A stretch of 64,000 bases of DNA from Anaspis maculata (lineage: Eukaryota; Arthropoda; Insecta; Coleoptera; Scraptiidae): positions 39,114,177 through 39,178,176 of the forward strand of contig OX421964.1 in assembly GCA_949128115.1 (NCBI GenBank), written 5' to 3'. The notes beneath the pieces were generated by a model. That model saw only the letters and a program-made list of their open reading frames with translations, made no database searches and was not told the origin of the DNA. Positions 10,680 through 22,460 of this stretch are shown one piece after another. The first letter of the stretch is position 1. Every line of letters begins with the position of its first letter. Both the position numbers and the translations under genes were made by a program.

Positions 10680-13200
10680 GTCCGGAAGTTGGGGTATGAT
10701 ACTCTTCACTTTCATAACAAGCAATGCCACTTGGCATACCTGTTGCCGAGACCATGTTTGAGCGATTAAGATCAGGAGCCAAAGTCGCAAGCAATGCAGG
10801 CGTCGTATACAGGGTGTCGTATAGAAAAAAAGTAAAAAATTCGTATATCATCAACCAAACCAGACGGATTCACGTGAATAGGCACATACATTCACAATAT
10901 ATTACCCATCAAGGAAAAGTCAACGGTTTTGAAAAATCTTGAGCGGTTTCTGGAAAATTCAGGAGAAACTGAATTTTCTTCTGAATATTTTTTTTTTCTC
11001 GGTAAATCAGTGAATTTTCAAGATATCGAAGTGCAACTGTCGCCTATTTTTCCCTTCAGGTCGCTGAAGGCGGCACTCAGTTTTTTTTCTATGTGGAGAG
11101 CAAGGCGTGGGTTCTTAAAGTTTTCACAAAAACTGCCACAACTAAATTTATATTTCAAAAGGCGCCAATCGGGCGTGTGGCTAGTTCAGATGGTTGGAAT
11201 TGATATATTCCCGATTTTTACACAATTCCCGTGTTGTGTGGAACACGGCTGTACGCTCTACAGATGGTTGTAACTCGAACGCACTCGAGAGCTGTCAAAC
11301 AGCTGACGGGTGACGTCTTCGAAGTGTCAAAAAAACAAGAGTAGTTAATGGTAAATAGATGCAGCTGAATTATGGAAAATATGAATTAAACTAGGCAAAT
11401 CGGGAGAATAATTGGAGTATATTCGACGTAATTGACACGGAATTATCGAAAGGTATGTGCAATGTAAAATAGAACAAATAAAAATATGATATTGACTTCT
11501 TGCTAAATTTCAGCCCGAGCCTCCTCGGCCAGTGAAAACGTGCTTCACAGGGCACAGGCAAGACGTGAGGATGTTGGCAGAGGTGTTGAATGCCTACTGC
11601 TCTTCAAACGCGAAACCCCAGGAAAACTACCCCCCAGCGTGTCTGGTTCCGACAAGGTTTCGTCGAATAACTGAACGTTTGCCTAACCTAACCTATAATA
11701 CCTTGGATCCAAGTTAAAAGGTTTCGGGGCGCTCACTTGATTAAGTGATATTCTTAAAAACAAAACAACAACGCTAAATGGGCAACTCAAACTTAGGGAT
11801 GCGGAAGAACTAGAACATCTCACGTGACCCCTGGTGCAGCGCGAAGTCGTCTTCCACCGGTCCGGGTACGTGGCTTGACTCGCAGATGACGTGCAGCACT
11901 CTGGCACAAGGTGGACGAAGGCGTGCTGGTTGAGCTTCAGCGAAGATGGTACTAGCAGCCAAAATCGAAGGAGTTGACCGCAGCGAGCTTAGCCGTTAGC
12001 CGTTAGACCGTTAGCTTATCGGCTTCGGTGGTCACCGGTGAAAACAGCGTACATCATATGGAAATTCGTCGGCAGCGTAACTGGATGATATGAAGGACGG
12101 AGAGAGAACGTGGGAAACGTAGATAACGTACGAAAACGTAGATGTAGCGGTATAATCGTGGATGATCCCAGATAAAGCTAAAATTTGAGGTTCGGCAACT
12201 TTTTGACTTTAAAATCGAACTTTCTAACTCACCCTTTTCAGGTTATTCTCATGGCACACAAGAGGTGCGAAAAGACAGGAGGAGAGCAACATGAAACTCA
12301 TGGGGGCTCTCAGGCCTGCCCTTCAACGGAGAAACGGAACAAATTGCCTCCTACAATACTAACTGTCACTCTTCTTTTCTTGAATTGAATTCCCTTATCA
12401 GTAAAGTTTTCTATCATGTCGTTTCTTTTGCCGTTTCCTCTCTCATCTGTACCGCGATAATTCAAATAATTCACTGCTTTATTGACCACTCTCTTTAGGT
12501 TTTATATGGAATTTTGCAAACTCGAAATAAATTTTTATGTGAAAAAAAATGTAGAAATTTCAATTGCTACACAACTTGGTAGTTTTATTGCCAATATTGT
12601 CATGAATCAAAAACAATCAGGAGCCAAATGCAAGGCCTGCTATTCCCAGAAATAAGACAGTCATTTTTTTTCTTCGCGACCGCCATTTTGAATCTCCGTT
12701 TCACTCAACAATTGAAAAAGTGACCGCCGAATGTAATAAAGATTCCAAAAATTGAGTTTTGGAAATGTTTTTTTGTCAAACTTCAAATTTATTCATTGGA
12801 TTTTGACCAAAGGTACACAAAAAGACTTGATGTATACCTACAAGCTGGTCATATTGACTTCTCTCACATTTTCAAAAATTGGTAATTTTCAATTTTCCAT
12901 TTAATTGAAAAAAAATTATTGTTTTTTTTTTGGGGTGAAATTACTTATTTTTCAATGCTCTATACCATCACCTGAAATATTGACAAAAGTAAGTGAAACA
13001 CCCTGTATATCAAAGTGGAATGCATTTTCAGATTTCTTATCCAATTTAGAAAAAGTTCCTCTTGAAAGATTTTGATTAAAGGCTCAATTTTCGATATAGT
13101 TCATGCTATTCAAGAATATTATACTTGAGTAACCACTGTGCCAATTGGGGTCGTAATCCACAATGACAAAATCTCTACAAGATGTAATCTTCAAAAGACA
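10680..13200. other. Central spacer of the giant inverted repeat; no gene supported
   Basis: This 2.5 kb has no counterpart in either arm. It contains short open frames only (for example 10929-11273 and 11532-11717) with no recognisable domain. ACAGGGTG-type words occur at about 10808 and 13000. A splice-acceptor-like AAATTTCAG lies near 11515 but I could not join it to any exon. It could be the body of the original element or unrelated later insertions. Confidence 0.5.
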
Positions 13201-13324
13201 TTATCTCAAAAAGACAAATCAGTCCAAAAATGGCCAAGTTGTCGTATCTAACCTCAAAAAATATCAAATAGTCGATTTCAACCGATGAAAATTGATCCAA
13301 TAGCTAGTAATGTTTGTTGGTTTT

Positions 13325-14405
13325 AAAGGACCCCGCACGATTCTTATGGAAAATGGCTCCCGGTTAAATTCTCTGAATTTTTTATATGTTCTAGCTCATG
13401 AGATACTAATCTAAGAGCGTGAACCCCAAACTCAAATAATGGACAGTTTTTTACCCACAGGGGGTTGAAGTTGGAGGTTTGACGGCTTGAAAATGATATT
13501 CTGACGTGAATAAAACCTTTCTATTTGGTTTTTCTTCAAGTTGTGTTTCATGCTAAATGTATTTATTTGACATAAAAATATCAGCCTCCTCCTCCACCCC
13601 CATCCCCTATCTACCATCACAAAATTGGAGATTACTCTCAAAAGCCATGCAGATGGCTTCTGTGATTTAAATTATGAATTTTGACATGAAAATTATTTTC
13701 CACCCCTAATGTTAGGGTGCCGATATTTCAATTTTCCTCGGTTAATTTGGCTGAATTTTTGGTATTGTGTACTTTTAATTCTGCTGAACAAAAAGTTCCC
13801 ATGCCAAAACTCATTCCTATGGACAGTTTTTGTTCTACAGGGAACTGAAGTCGAAGATTTGAGAGCATGAATATTGAACTTCAGTCCCCTACAGAACAAA
13901 AACTGTTCATAGGAATAAGTTTTGGTGGAAAAACTTATTGTTCAGCAGAATTAGAAGTTCACAATACCAAAAATCCAGCCAAATTAACCAAGGAAAATTG
14001 GAAAATCGGCACCTCAACATTAGGGGTGGAAAATAATTTTCATGTCAAAATTCCTAATTTGAATCACAGAAGCCATCCGCATGGCTTTTGGGAGTAATCT
14101 TGAATTTTATGATGGTAGATAGGGGTTGGGGGTGGAGGAGGGGGTTGATATTTTTCTGTCAAATAAATACATTCAGCATAAAATAGAACTTGAAGGGAAA
14201 CCAAATAAAAAGCTTTTATTAACGTCATAATATCATTTTGAGGCCGTCAAAACCTCCAACTTCAACCCTCTGTGGGTAAAAAACTGTCCATTATTTGAGT
14301 TTGGGGTTCACGGTATTTGATTAGTATCTCATGAGCTACAACATATCAAAAATTCAGAGAATTTAACCGGGAGCCATTTTCCATAAGAATCGTGCGGGGT
14401 CCTTT
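13325..14405. mobile_element. Palindromic element, copy 1 (ends AAAGGACCCCGCACGATTC)
   Basis: This is a nearly perfect 1.08 kb palindrome. The left end reads AAAGGACCCCGCACGATTC and the right end is its inverse. The arms pair through GGGAGCCATTTTCC-type blocks, a GGGTTGAAGTTGGAGGTTT block, and an inner CCTCCTCCACCCCC block, to a centre near 13870. It is inserted inside one of the ~120-base tandem units of the giant element. There is no coding potential beyond shadows of the palindrome. Confidence 0.85.
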
Positions 14406-14860
14406 GAAGTGAATGGTCGAAAAATGGCAAATTCGTCGTATCTAACCTCAAAATACGTCAAAAAGTCGATTCAACCCGATGCGTATCAATTCAATGGTAA
14501 AAATGTTCTCTGGTTCCAAATTGGAAGTGAATCGGTCGAAAATGGTGAAATTAGTGATTGTTACCTCAAAAATAGTCGAAAAGTCAATTTCAACCGATGC
14601 ATATCGATTCAATCTCACACCTTCATGTCAATATCAAATTTGAAGTGAATCGCGAATCGGTCAAAAAATGCCGAAGTTGTCGTATCTGAACCTCAAAAAA
14701 TGTCAAATAACCAATTTTAACCAATGAAAATTGATTCATTGGCTAGCAATTTTTGTTGGTTTCAAATTTGAAGTGATTGTGTCAAAAATGGCGAAGTCGG
14801 CGTATCTAACCTCAAAAAATGTCAAAAGTCGATTTTATATCTGATGCATATACACCTATC
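14404..14860. repeat. ~120-base tandem units inside the right arm
   Basis: About four diverged units follow each other. Each contains a GGCGAAGT(T/C)GTCGTATCTAACC-like core, then CTCAAAAAATGTCAAA, a GATTTCAACC(C)GATGCATAT block, and a TTTGTTGGTTTCAAATTTGAAG block. Inverse units occur in the left arm at about 10345-10680 (three units) and 7250-7350, and further direct units at 13200-13325, 15545-15657 and 17447-17560. Unit number differs between the arms, so the array has expanded or contracted since the arms formed. Confidence 0.75.
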
Positions 14861-15657
14861 CCACCGCGATATCAACTTGTGAGCCCGCTGCGTGCGCCGG
14901 TGGCATGGGGAAATTTTGCTTGAGGTTTGAACATAATTGGCTATTGTGGTAGTAGGTTATTGTTTAACTTATAGTAGACTAAACTGCACATGTTTAGTTC
15001 ATTTTCTGTTGATTGTTTACAAATGTTGCGCTATTGTTAATGGTTATGAGAGCCATTTTTAAGGTTAATTTTCAGTTTTAACTGATGAGTGTCATACATT
15101 TTATCCTGTATACCATATAGCCATAATTATTGATAATTTTAGTTATTACCAGTTTTCACTATGGTTTTCAAGTGTTCCATAATGCATTGCAACAGCGCAA
15201 TGACGAATGTGAAACTAGACAATTGACACTGACAGTAGATAATATACACCGATGTCCGTCAGACTTGCCAACCTCAATTTTGAATATAGTTATATTGCGT
15301 GCGCACTGGGTCCAAAAGTTTCCGACGAGATAGGTGTATTGATCCAATGGTAGAAACATTCATTTGATGTTTTCTTCAGCTTGCATCACTTGATTAAGTA
15401 CAACTTGATTGAAAATTTCCGCGGCTATTGCTGTGGTAGCTCCTCGGGTACCTCAAACCCGAGCTCAAACCTGTAAAGGTGTGTTCAGACCTTTCTACAA
15501 TGTAGTCCAAGGGAATCGTGACAATATTTGTTCGTTTCACATTTGAGATGAATCGATCAAAAAATTATCAAGTTATCGATTCTAACCTCAAAAATCATTG
15601 GAAAATCGATTTCAACCCATGCATATCGATTCAATGGTAAAACTGGGTATTGTTGCC

Positions 15658-17446
15658 AAAGGACCGCACGATTCTTATAGAAAATGGGTCTCGGTCAAAT
15701 TTCCTAATTTTTTTATATGTTGTAGCCCAATTTGACACGAGCCAAAAATCATCGTCTGTTACCCAAAAAAATGGACAGTTTTTTTTTTCTATAAGGGGTT
15801 GAAGATGGGTTATTTCAAGGTAAAAAATTATGTGCCAACGTAAGTGAAAATATTTCAACGTCCTTTCTAACATATATGGCTCATGACAATTCCCTTTTTC
15901 TTTTGTGAAAAAATCAACCCCCTCCCTCGCCCCCAACCCCTACTTGTGAGTATTAAATTCGAAATTACGTTTGAAAGTTATGCAGGTGGTTCTATTTTGT
16001 CGAATTATGAATTTTGGCGCAAATTGTTTTTTCAACCCCCACCAAATAGGGGGTGGGGTTGAAAAAAAAACCATCGGTCAATTCGGCTGAATTTCTGATA
16101 TTGTGCTTCACCAGTTACGCTAAACAAGATTACCAAGGGGAAACTCATTCGTATGACCAGTTTCCACCCCACAGGGGGTTGAAGTTGACCATAATGAAGC
16201 ATAAAACCATATAAAACATTCTTCCATGTCATAAACCAAATGAATGGAAATAGTGGAGTTCCATATCACCTTGTTTTGTAAAAATGTCTATTCTTCAAAA
16301 ATACTTTCAACTCCGTTCTTCATCCCCTATCCCTGTTTCTGAACATCATATTCGAAATAAATCTTGAAAATTATACTAATTTTTACTTCATCCTTCAAAT
16401 GGACGCACTAGCTGGAATAAGAGTGTGACATAATATTTTGCCTTGATTGAGCAGCTTTCGCTTCAAATGAGATTAAATTCTTCAATCTGAACTATAAATA
16501 GAGGTGTATCCGTACAAAAAAAAAGTTAGGAATTATGTGCTGGTAAACATAATTGACCTGATGCTGTGAAGTTGAAACTTGATAGGAACACCAATATTTT
16601 TAATAATAATCAAGGCAAAAAATCAATCAAAAAATGTATATCCCACTCTGCTGTAAGGGTGCTAGCATAAGCATAATAGTAAAAGTGAATTTTGAACGGG
16701 GATTCACAATCAGATGCAGAGAATCCGACCGTAGACCTTCTCCTACATTTTCAAGATTTATTTCGAATATGATGTTTAGAAACAAGGATAGGGGATGAGA
16801 AACGGGGTTGGAATAATTTTCGAAGAATAGACATTTTTACAAAACAAAATGATATGAAAGTCCACTATCTTCATTCATTTGGTTTATGACATCGAAGAAT
16901 ATTTTATGCTTTATTATAGTCAACTTCAACCCTCTGTGGGGTGGAAACTGGTCATACGAATGAGTTTTCCCTTGGTCATCTTGTTCAGCGTAACCGATGA
17001 AGCACAATATCAGAAATTCAGCCGAATTGACCGATGGTTTTTTTTTCAACCCCATCCCCTATTTGGGGGTTGGAAAAACAATTTGTGCCAAAATTCATAA
17101 TTCGACAAAATTGAACCATCTGCATGACTTTCAAACATAATTTCGAATTTGATACTCGCAAGTAGGGGTTGGGGGTGAGGGAGGGGGTTGATTTTTTCAC
17201 AAAAGAAAAAGGGAATTGTCATGAGCCATATATGTTAGAAAGGACGTTGGAATGTTCTTACTCACGTTGGAACATATTTCTTTACCTTGAAATAACCCAT
17301 CTTCAACCCCACATAAAAAAAAACTGTCCATTTTTTTGGGTAACGAACGATGGATTCTGGCTCGTGTCAAATTGGACTACAACATATAAAAAAATTAGGG
17401 AATTTGACCGAGACCCATTTTCCATAGGAATCGTGCGGGGTCCTTT
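15658..17446. mobile_element. Palindromic element, copy 2 (1.79 kb, same ends)
   Basis: The left end AAAGGACCGCACGATTC lacks two C residues compared with copy 1; the right end is the full GAATCGTGCGGGGTCCTTT. The arms (to about 16380 and from about 16740) resemble copy 1 only near the ends and in the general plan, so this is a diverged subfamily with a longer, less paired centre. It sits in a tandem unit of the right arm and is absent at the matching point of the left arm (about 7330). Confidence 0.8.
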
Positions 17447-17580
17447 GAGGTGACTTGATCAAAAAATTGCAAAGTTGTCGTACTAACCTCAAAAAATGTC
17501 AAAAAGTTGATTCTATACCTGATGCATTTTGATCCAATTTGGCAGAAATATTCATCTGGTGTTTTTTTTATTTGAATATA

Positions 17581-18141
17581 GACCATATTAATTATTCTCA
17601 CTTTCCCCTTCCATTAGTCATTTGTAAGTTAGGTATGTGCCTGTGACCATGCGCACTGCAGCAGAAGATCTCGCGCGCCACAGAATGCACAGAAAACGGA
17701 ACTTTGCTGTCGCTGTCAGAATTTACGATTTCAAGGTGTTTTCTTGATTCTTGGGACGTTTTAACCTTTTTAACCATACTTTTACGTGACGGCTGACGCT
17801 CGGTTCGCTTTCAAGCGCTGTCAAAATTCTCGTTAGCGGAAGTTGTGCAATAAAATATGGCGGGTAATTTGAAATTGTTTTGGATTCAAAAACCCTATTC
17901 TAAATTGCTTCGCATAAACTTCACAGCAAGATTTTCCATTTCATTATGGTGAAAAGTAGATCAGGTATTTCTTTTTACACACTTGCTATGTTATACATTC
18001 GTTGAAATTGTCAATTTGCACCTTGAATTGATCATTTTACAAAGTCATTCAACATGCATATTCTTATGGGAGTTTCAACTCAGCACATGTGGTTGTCTCT
18101 CTCCCCGATCTGCGACTGCGCTCTGAATAATTAATATGGTC
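17581..18141. mobile_element. 561 bp insertion with 17-base inverted ends
   Basis: The terminal inverted repeats are GACCATATTAATTATTC and its exact inverse. The left arm of the giant element reads through the site (about 7195-7210), which proves this is an insertion in the right arm. The target duplication is not clear (A/T-rich). The interior has no recognisable coding sequence. Confidence 0.8.
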
Positions 18142-19951
18142 AATTGTCTACCCATATCATCTACGAGCCCCGCCCCACATCAGTTATTCAGTTGGCCCAT
18201 CATTAAAAGTGCAATTTCTAGAAAAGTTATGATGCGAATAAATATGTGAAAATGATCTTGGTTGAAATATTTTGGAATAGGTACTGTTTTTCGTCATATT
18301 CACTACATGTTAGTAGGTACCTTTGAACATATTCTGGGATTCAATCTCCAGCGCCAGCGAAGAAAATAAATTCGTGATGAAATATGGGAACCTTCCCCCA
18401 AATAGTTTTTTTCCCAGCTAAATCGGTTTCTAGCCATAGAAAGGTTATGTCAGAAGTGTCGTTCTTTTTGAGTTAAGCAAAATCGGGGGAGCGGAGCGGT
18501 TTGAAAGTTATGATAAAAAATCGATTTTCCAACCCAAATTGGAAGGATTGTATATCCGTTATTTTACTTTTCCCAAATATATATTTTTTATCAGTCTAAG
18601 TACTTGTATTCTTATTCTTTATTGATTGACAAGTTTCCGCACTGATACTCTGGGGCACCCGTAAGTATCATGGGGGCATCCTGTAGTTATTTGGAAAAGA
18701 AAAGTGAAATGTCCTCATCTGGGTCAGCTGATGTGAAACCGGGCTCGTACATTATACAAGAGCTAGAATAAGGAACCTACGGTAGGTACGGTTATTTTAT
18801 TAACCAGAGGGCTTATTAACAACGGTTCATTGTAATTTTGGGTATGGATGGCAACGTATTTTGAGTGCCACTGCCATTCACGTCAGTTCAGTTCCTGCCA
18901 TCTAGCGGCAGAAGCTTTAACTTGAAAATAAATCTCTCAAGCGGTGTAAGGTACTCGGTGCGTGTGAGAGATTTGTCTCATGCTGAGTGATTTATTTTTC
19001 AATGAGTTGGTTAGAGTTAGAGTGAGAAGTGGGTAACTTATAGATTAAGTTCTGAAGTTTATATAAATAACAAGGCAAATGTATAAATTAGTCCAATAAT
19101 TTCAATCAGAGTAGATCAAAAATTATTATTTCACAGGGGTTTTTATATTGTCCGCAACGGCGCGCAGGCACTAGCAGTATTTGATTAAAACGTTTTAGTT
19201 GAGCTTTTATGTAGCTTTTGCGCCGAGTTTTTTTTAACCACCTCTGTTTCTGTCAATAAGTGCAGAATAGTTTCAAATAAGCACAACATTTTTATATAAA
19301 TCTGTACATTTTATAAATAAGTTGCGTGATTTTTATGAAAGTGTGCAAAAATTAAATCTCTCGGAGAATTTCTATTATGTCCACGACGGCGTTCCATAGA
19401 ATGCTATGGCAAAAAAAGAGATACTAAAAAATTGTGGAGACAAACGTGTGAAGAATTCGGTAATCTACAAGAAAATCCTGGAGGTCCATTACAAACTTTT
19501 CTAGTTTGGCCGTGAGCACGTTTAAAATGGCGCGACAATCAAGTACATACCTACATATTCAATAAAGTGTTTCTTTTATGGCGTTTTTTACTTGCTTGCG
19601 CCGCCCTGATTGAGGGCAGTTTTAGAAGACGATGCCATTGGTCCATTTGAATTTTTCGGTCAATGGAGTTACGACAAACTGCACTGAGTTGAGGCAGTGC
19701 AACTAACTGGAAAATGCTATTAGAGAACTTACGAAAATTCTAGACTCAAGGAACAAAACATGACAATATAGGGAATAGAAAACTGGGCATAAAAAGCCAA
19801 GGGTAATGTTTCCTTGAGTCGGCCAGAATTCGCGTTAGTTTGCATATTTCCCGTGGCTCATGTGAGCTTAATCGGACCGTACGTACTAATGAAAATTTAC
19901 AAAAATGATTGTTCATCTCAGCATTCATCAAAGAAGCCCCTCATATAAAAT

Positions 19952-20884
19952 TGGTTCTCATACCAAAACTTATTCCTACGAACAGTTTTTGTTCTACTGA
20001 AGTTCAATATTTATGCTCTCAAATACATATTCAAATTCAGTCCCCTGTAGAACGAAAACTGTCCATAGGAATAAGTTTTGGCATTGGAACTTTTTGTTCA
20101 ACAGAATTAGAAGTACACAATACCAAAAATTCAGCCAAATTAACCAAGGAAAGTTGGAAAATCGGCATCCCAACATTAGCGGTGGGAAACAATTTTCATG
20201 TCAAAATTCATAAATTAAATCACAGAAGCAACCCGGCCGGTAGCGCGGCGGACTCCGTCTTTGGAAGCAATTCCAGGGATCGTGAGTTCGAATCCGGCCT
20301 GGGCCAGGTGAAAATTTTCATGCGCTCTTTAGTACCTTGGCGTGTACCACCGTGCAGTCACGTCAAGGGAAAAATTGTGAAACGAGAAAGACACCGAAAA
20401 AAGGGTGCTAATAACCTCGCTGTTGATGCATCCATAAAATGGTGGGTGGTGTGGGAATCACCCGGCGTCGCTCTTAGCCTACTAAGACGGCGCTAAGGAG
20501 GTACTGCCAGTGACTACACGGATACCCGCCCACCGCCAAAAAAAAATCACAGAGAAGCCATCTGCATGGCTTTTGAGAGTAATCTCAAATTTTATTATGG
20601 TAGATAGGGGTTGGGGGTGGAGGAGGGGATTGATATTTTCTGTCAAATAAATACATTCAGCATGAAACACAACTTGAAGAGAAACCAAATAAAAAGCTTT
20701 TATTTACGTCAGAATATGATTTTTAAGCCGTCAAAACCTCCAACTTCAACCCCCTGTGGGTGAAAAACTGTCCATTATTTGAGTTTGGGGTTCACGGTAT
20801 TTGATTAGTATCTCATGAGCTACAAGATATCACAAATTCAGAGAATTTACCCGGGAGCCATTTTCCATAAGAATCGTGCGGGTC
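19952..20884. mobile_element. Palindromic element, copy 3 (truncated), split by a SINE
   Basis: The right end GAATCGTGCGGGTC and its adjacent blocks match copy 1. The left side begins abruptly within the inner arm (CCAAAACTTATTCCTACG), so most of the left arm is missing. It lies just outside the right end of the giant element. A SINE interrupts it at 20230-20543. Confidence 0.75.
20230..20543 (+). mobile_element. tRNA-derived SINE
   Basis: The head resembles a tRNA with an A-box-like TAGCGCGGCGGACTCCG and a canonical B box GAGTTCGAATCC. A ~230-base body and an A-run follow. Near-identical direct repeats AAATCACAG(AG)AAGC flank it (20217-20229 and 20544-20559). The same site in palindromic copy 1 (about 14055-14070) is uninterrupted. 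It is presumably transcribed by RNA polymerase III and mobilised by a LINE; the partner LINE is not identified. Confidence 0.88.
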
Positions 20885-21393
20885 ACTTACAGAGTTTTAA
20901 CAATCGCAGGACTGCACTGAGATTCTGAGCAAGATTGATTTTTGCGTACCTGGTGCTCATTTGAGATCCAAGGCTCTGTTTCTGCTGTCTTTTGCAAGAG
21001 CAAATCTTAAGGGGTGTTCTCCTCTCAGCAGGATGTACCTACTCAAATCACAGCTTGATTGAGAATGACGTTGATATCCTGTTCTACGCTCCTGCTTCAA
21101 TAGTTATATGTACATATAGCAAGCAACTCAATTTTCACTCACTCATTTCTCACTCGATTTGGCCTTGATCCTCAAATTTGAATTCTTTTTAAACGTAAAT
21201 GAGATGGGAGCAGTGAATCTCTCATTAGGTACCTACCCACACCCACGTTCTAAATACCTACTTATTAGTATTTTTTTAAATATCAAGTTCAAGTTGTTGT
21301 AAATATCGCAGCAAGGAAAAATCCCGGAGATCTAGAAAAATGTATGAGATATTATGTAGGTACCTACTAACCGATTATTGACTTTTGTTGCAG

Positions 21394-21556
21394 GTGTCGG
21401 GCCGTCATCGTGAAAAGAATCAGCGACAAGAACGATTTGGAAAAGCTCTTTGTACCACCCAAAATCAGAAGTTACCTAGCGGAAGCTCTGGTGGACAGCG
21501 TAGAACCGTTCAAACCCGTCAATCAGAACGTGTCCATCGATGTAGGCAAAGTTTAG
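21394..21556 (+). CDS. SPSB3: SPRY domain-containing SOCS box protein 3-like, coding exon 2 (C-terminus)
   Basis: The acceptor TTTTGTTGCAG precedes the exon. Joined to exon 1, codon 196 becomes AGG... and the frame continues RCRAVIVKRISDKNDLEK, then LFVPPKIRSYLAEALVD, and ends SIDVGKV with TAG at 21554-21556. The first part completes the last SPRY strand region. The VPPKIRSYL segment sits where SPSB3 proteins carry the Cullin-box-like end of the SOCS box; the Elongin BC-box is only weakly recognisable. Without this exon the first one has no sensible stop, and the joined length is 249 residues. Confidence 0.88.
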
Positions 21557-22454
21557 TCGTAAGATCTTCCTTAGTTTAAATTTTGAAGCATCTCAGCCAA
21601 CGACATGACCTTCTATTGTTGTTATTATTCTGTACATCTAAGACTGCACAAAATTCAACGAATTTCTGTATCTGTACCTACCCACATTCATTCCATAATC
21701 ATAATAATTATTGTATGCATTTTACTTATCCCAAAATTTTGAGTAGTTATTGTATAAGGTCATGTCCCTAGTCGTGTGCGAAACATAAAGGAATTTCAAT
21801 ATCAGAACTGTTTTTAAACGTTATTTCAATTATTTTATCTGTGGTAAATGCAGGGTGGTTATGAAGTGTTTGTTAGAACTTTTTCAAATAGAAAGCAAAA
21901 TGTGGGTACATCCTAAACGAGGTAGGTCACCAAGCAGCTATTAATTTTTGTTCAAACTTTTTGAGAATAACTGAAATTTTGACAAACATTACAGAATCAC
22001 ATTCTGTAAGTTGTGTAGATATTTCTTTGGAAACCCGTGGATGTGGATGACATCCATGTGCCATTTCTAAGATAAATGTAAATAATAAGTGTAGTAATAA
22101 TAATAATAATAATATAAATAATAACATTGATAATATTATTGTATATGGGACAAAAGAGCCAGTGGTGGATGTTACCTCTATAAACTTAGCAGTAGAAATC
22201 ATTCCAACCTTTTCCTCATCGATAATTCAATTTGACATTTTTATACTCGCGTGTTTATTACATGAAAAAATTCCCTGCCGTACCAACAAAAAAATATAGG
22301 GCTTTAAAAAGAATGTTATTGAGTGAAGAGGCGTCATGATTACTATTTAGCATTTTCGTTGTTATGTACGTGTTGTCTAGTCATTCGAATTTGTTGTGTA
22401 GCATGCACAAATTTCGTGTAAAAATTTTGGCCAGTTTGTGCAATAGAATTTGTA

Positions 22455-22460
22455 AATAAA
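22455..22460 (+). terminator. Candidate polyadenylation signal of the SPSB3-like gene
   Basis: AATAAA is the clearest canonical signal downstream of the stop at 21556, about 900 bases away. The 3' UTR region 21557-22454 contains a (TAA)n stretch near 22098-22140. A weaker ATAAAG at about 21784 could be an earlier site. The choice between them is not resolved. Confidence 0.4.

Larger units (their letters stand above)
2715..19399. mobile_element. Giant interrupted inverted-repeat element, 16.7 kb end to end
   Basis: The left end reads CTATGGAACGCCGTCGTGG and the right end reads its exact inverse, ending at 19399. AATG flanks both sides (2711-2714 and 19400-19403), and AATGCTATGG occurs at 2711-2720 and again at 19400-19409, so a target duplication is likely. 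Collinear inverted blocks continue inwards: 2715-3290 with 18830-19399, 6522-7190 with 18142-18830, 7190-7464 with parts of 15420-15545 and 17447-17580, 8288-8469 with 15245-15420, 9024-9154 with 15117-15240, and 10080-10680 with 14404-15116. By eye I count five differences in a 150-base stretch of the outer arms. The arms are interrupted by different younger insertions. No intact transposase is seen. The central 10680-13200 is not matched in the other arm. Confidence 0.8.
788..21393 (+). other. 20.6 kb intron of the SPSB3-like gene, filled with nested inverted-repeat elements
   Basis: The intron is bounded by a GTGAGT donor at 788 and an acceptor TTTTGTTGCAG ending at 21393. It holds no host exon that I can support. 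It contains a 1.5 kb foldback (845-2345), a short unassigned stretch (2346-2710), the giant inverted-repeat element (2715-19399) with its nested insertions, an unassigned stretch (19404-19951), a truncated palindromic element carrying a SINE (19952-20884), and 500 bases of ordinary AT-rich sequence before the acceptor. The individual elements have their own entries. Confidence 0.85.

Noticed and set aside
20230..20310. A functional tRNA gene
   Set aside because: The B box is perfect, but acceptor and anticodon arms do not pair properly, and a SINE body, A-run and target duplication follow.
19909..20496. A 195-codon plus-strand frame
   Set aside because: It runs through palindromic copy 3 and into the SINE, so it is a fusion of two unrelated repeats.
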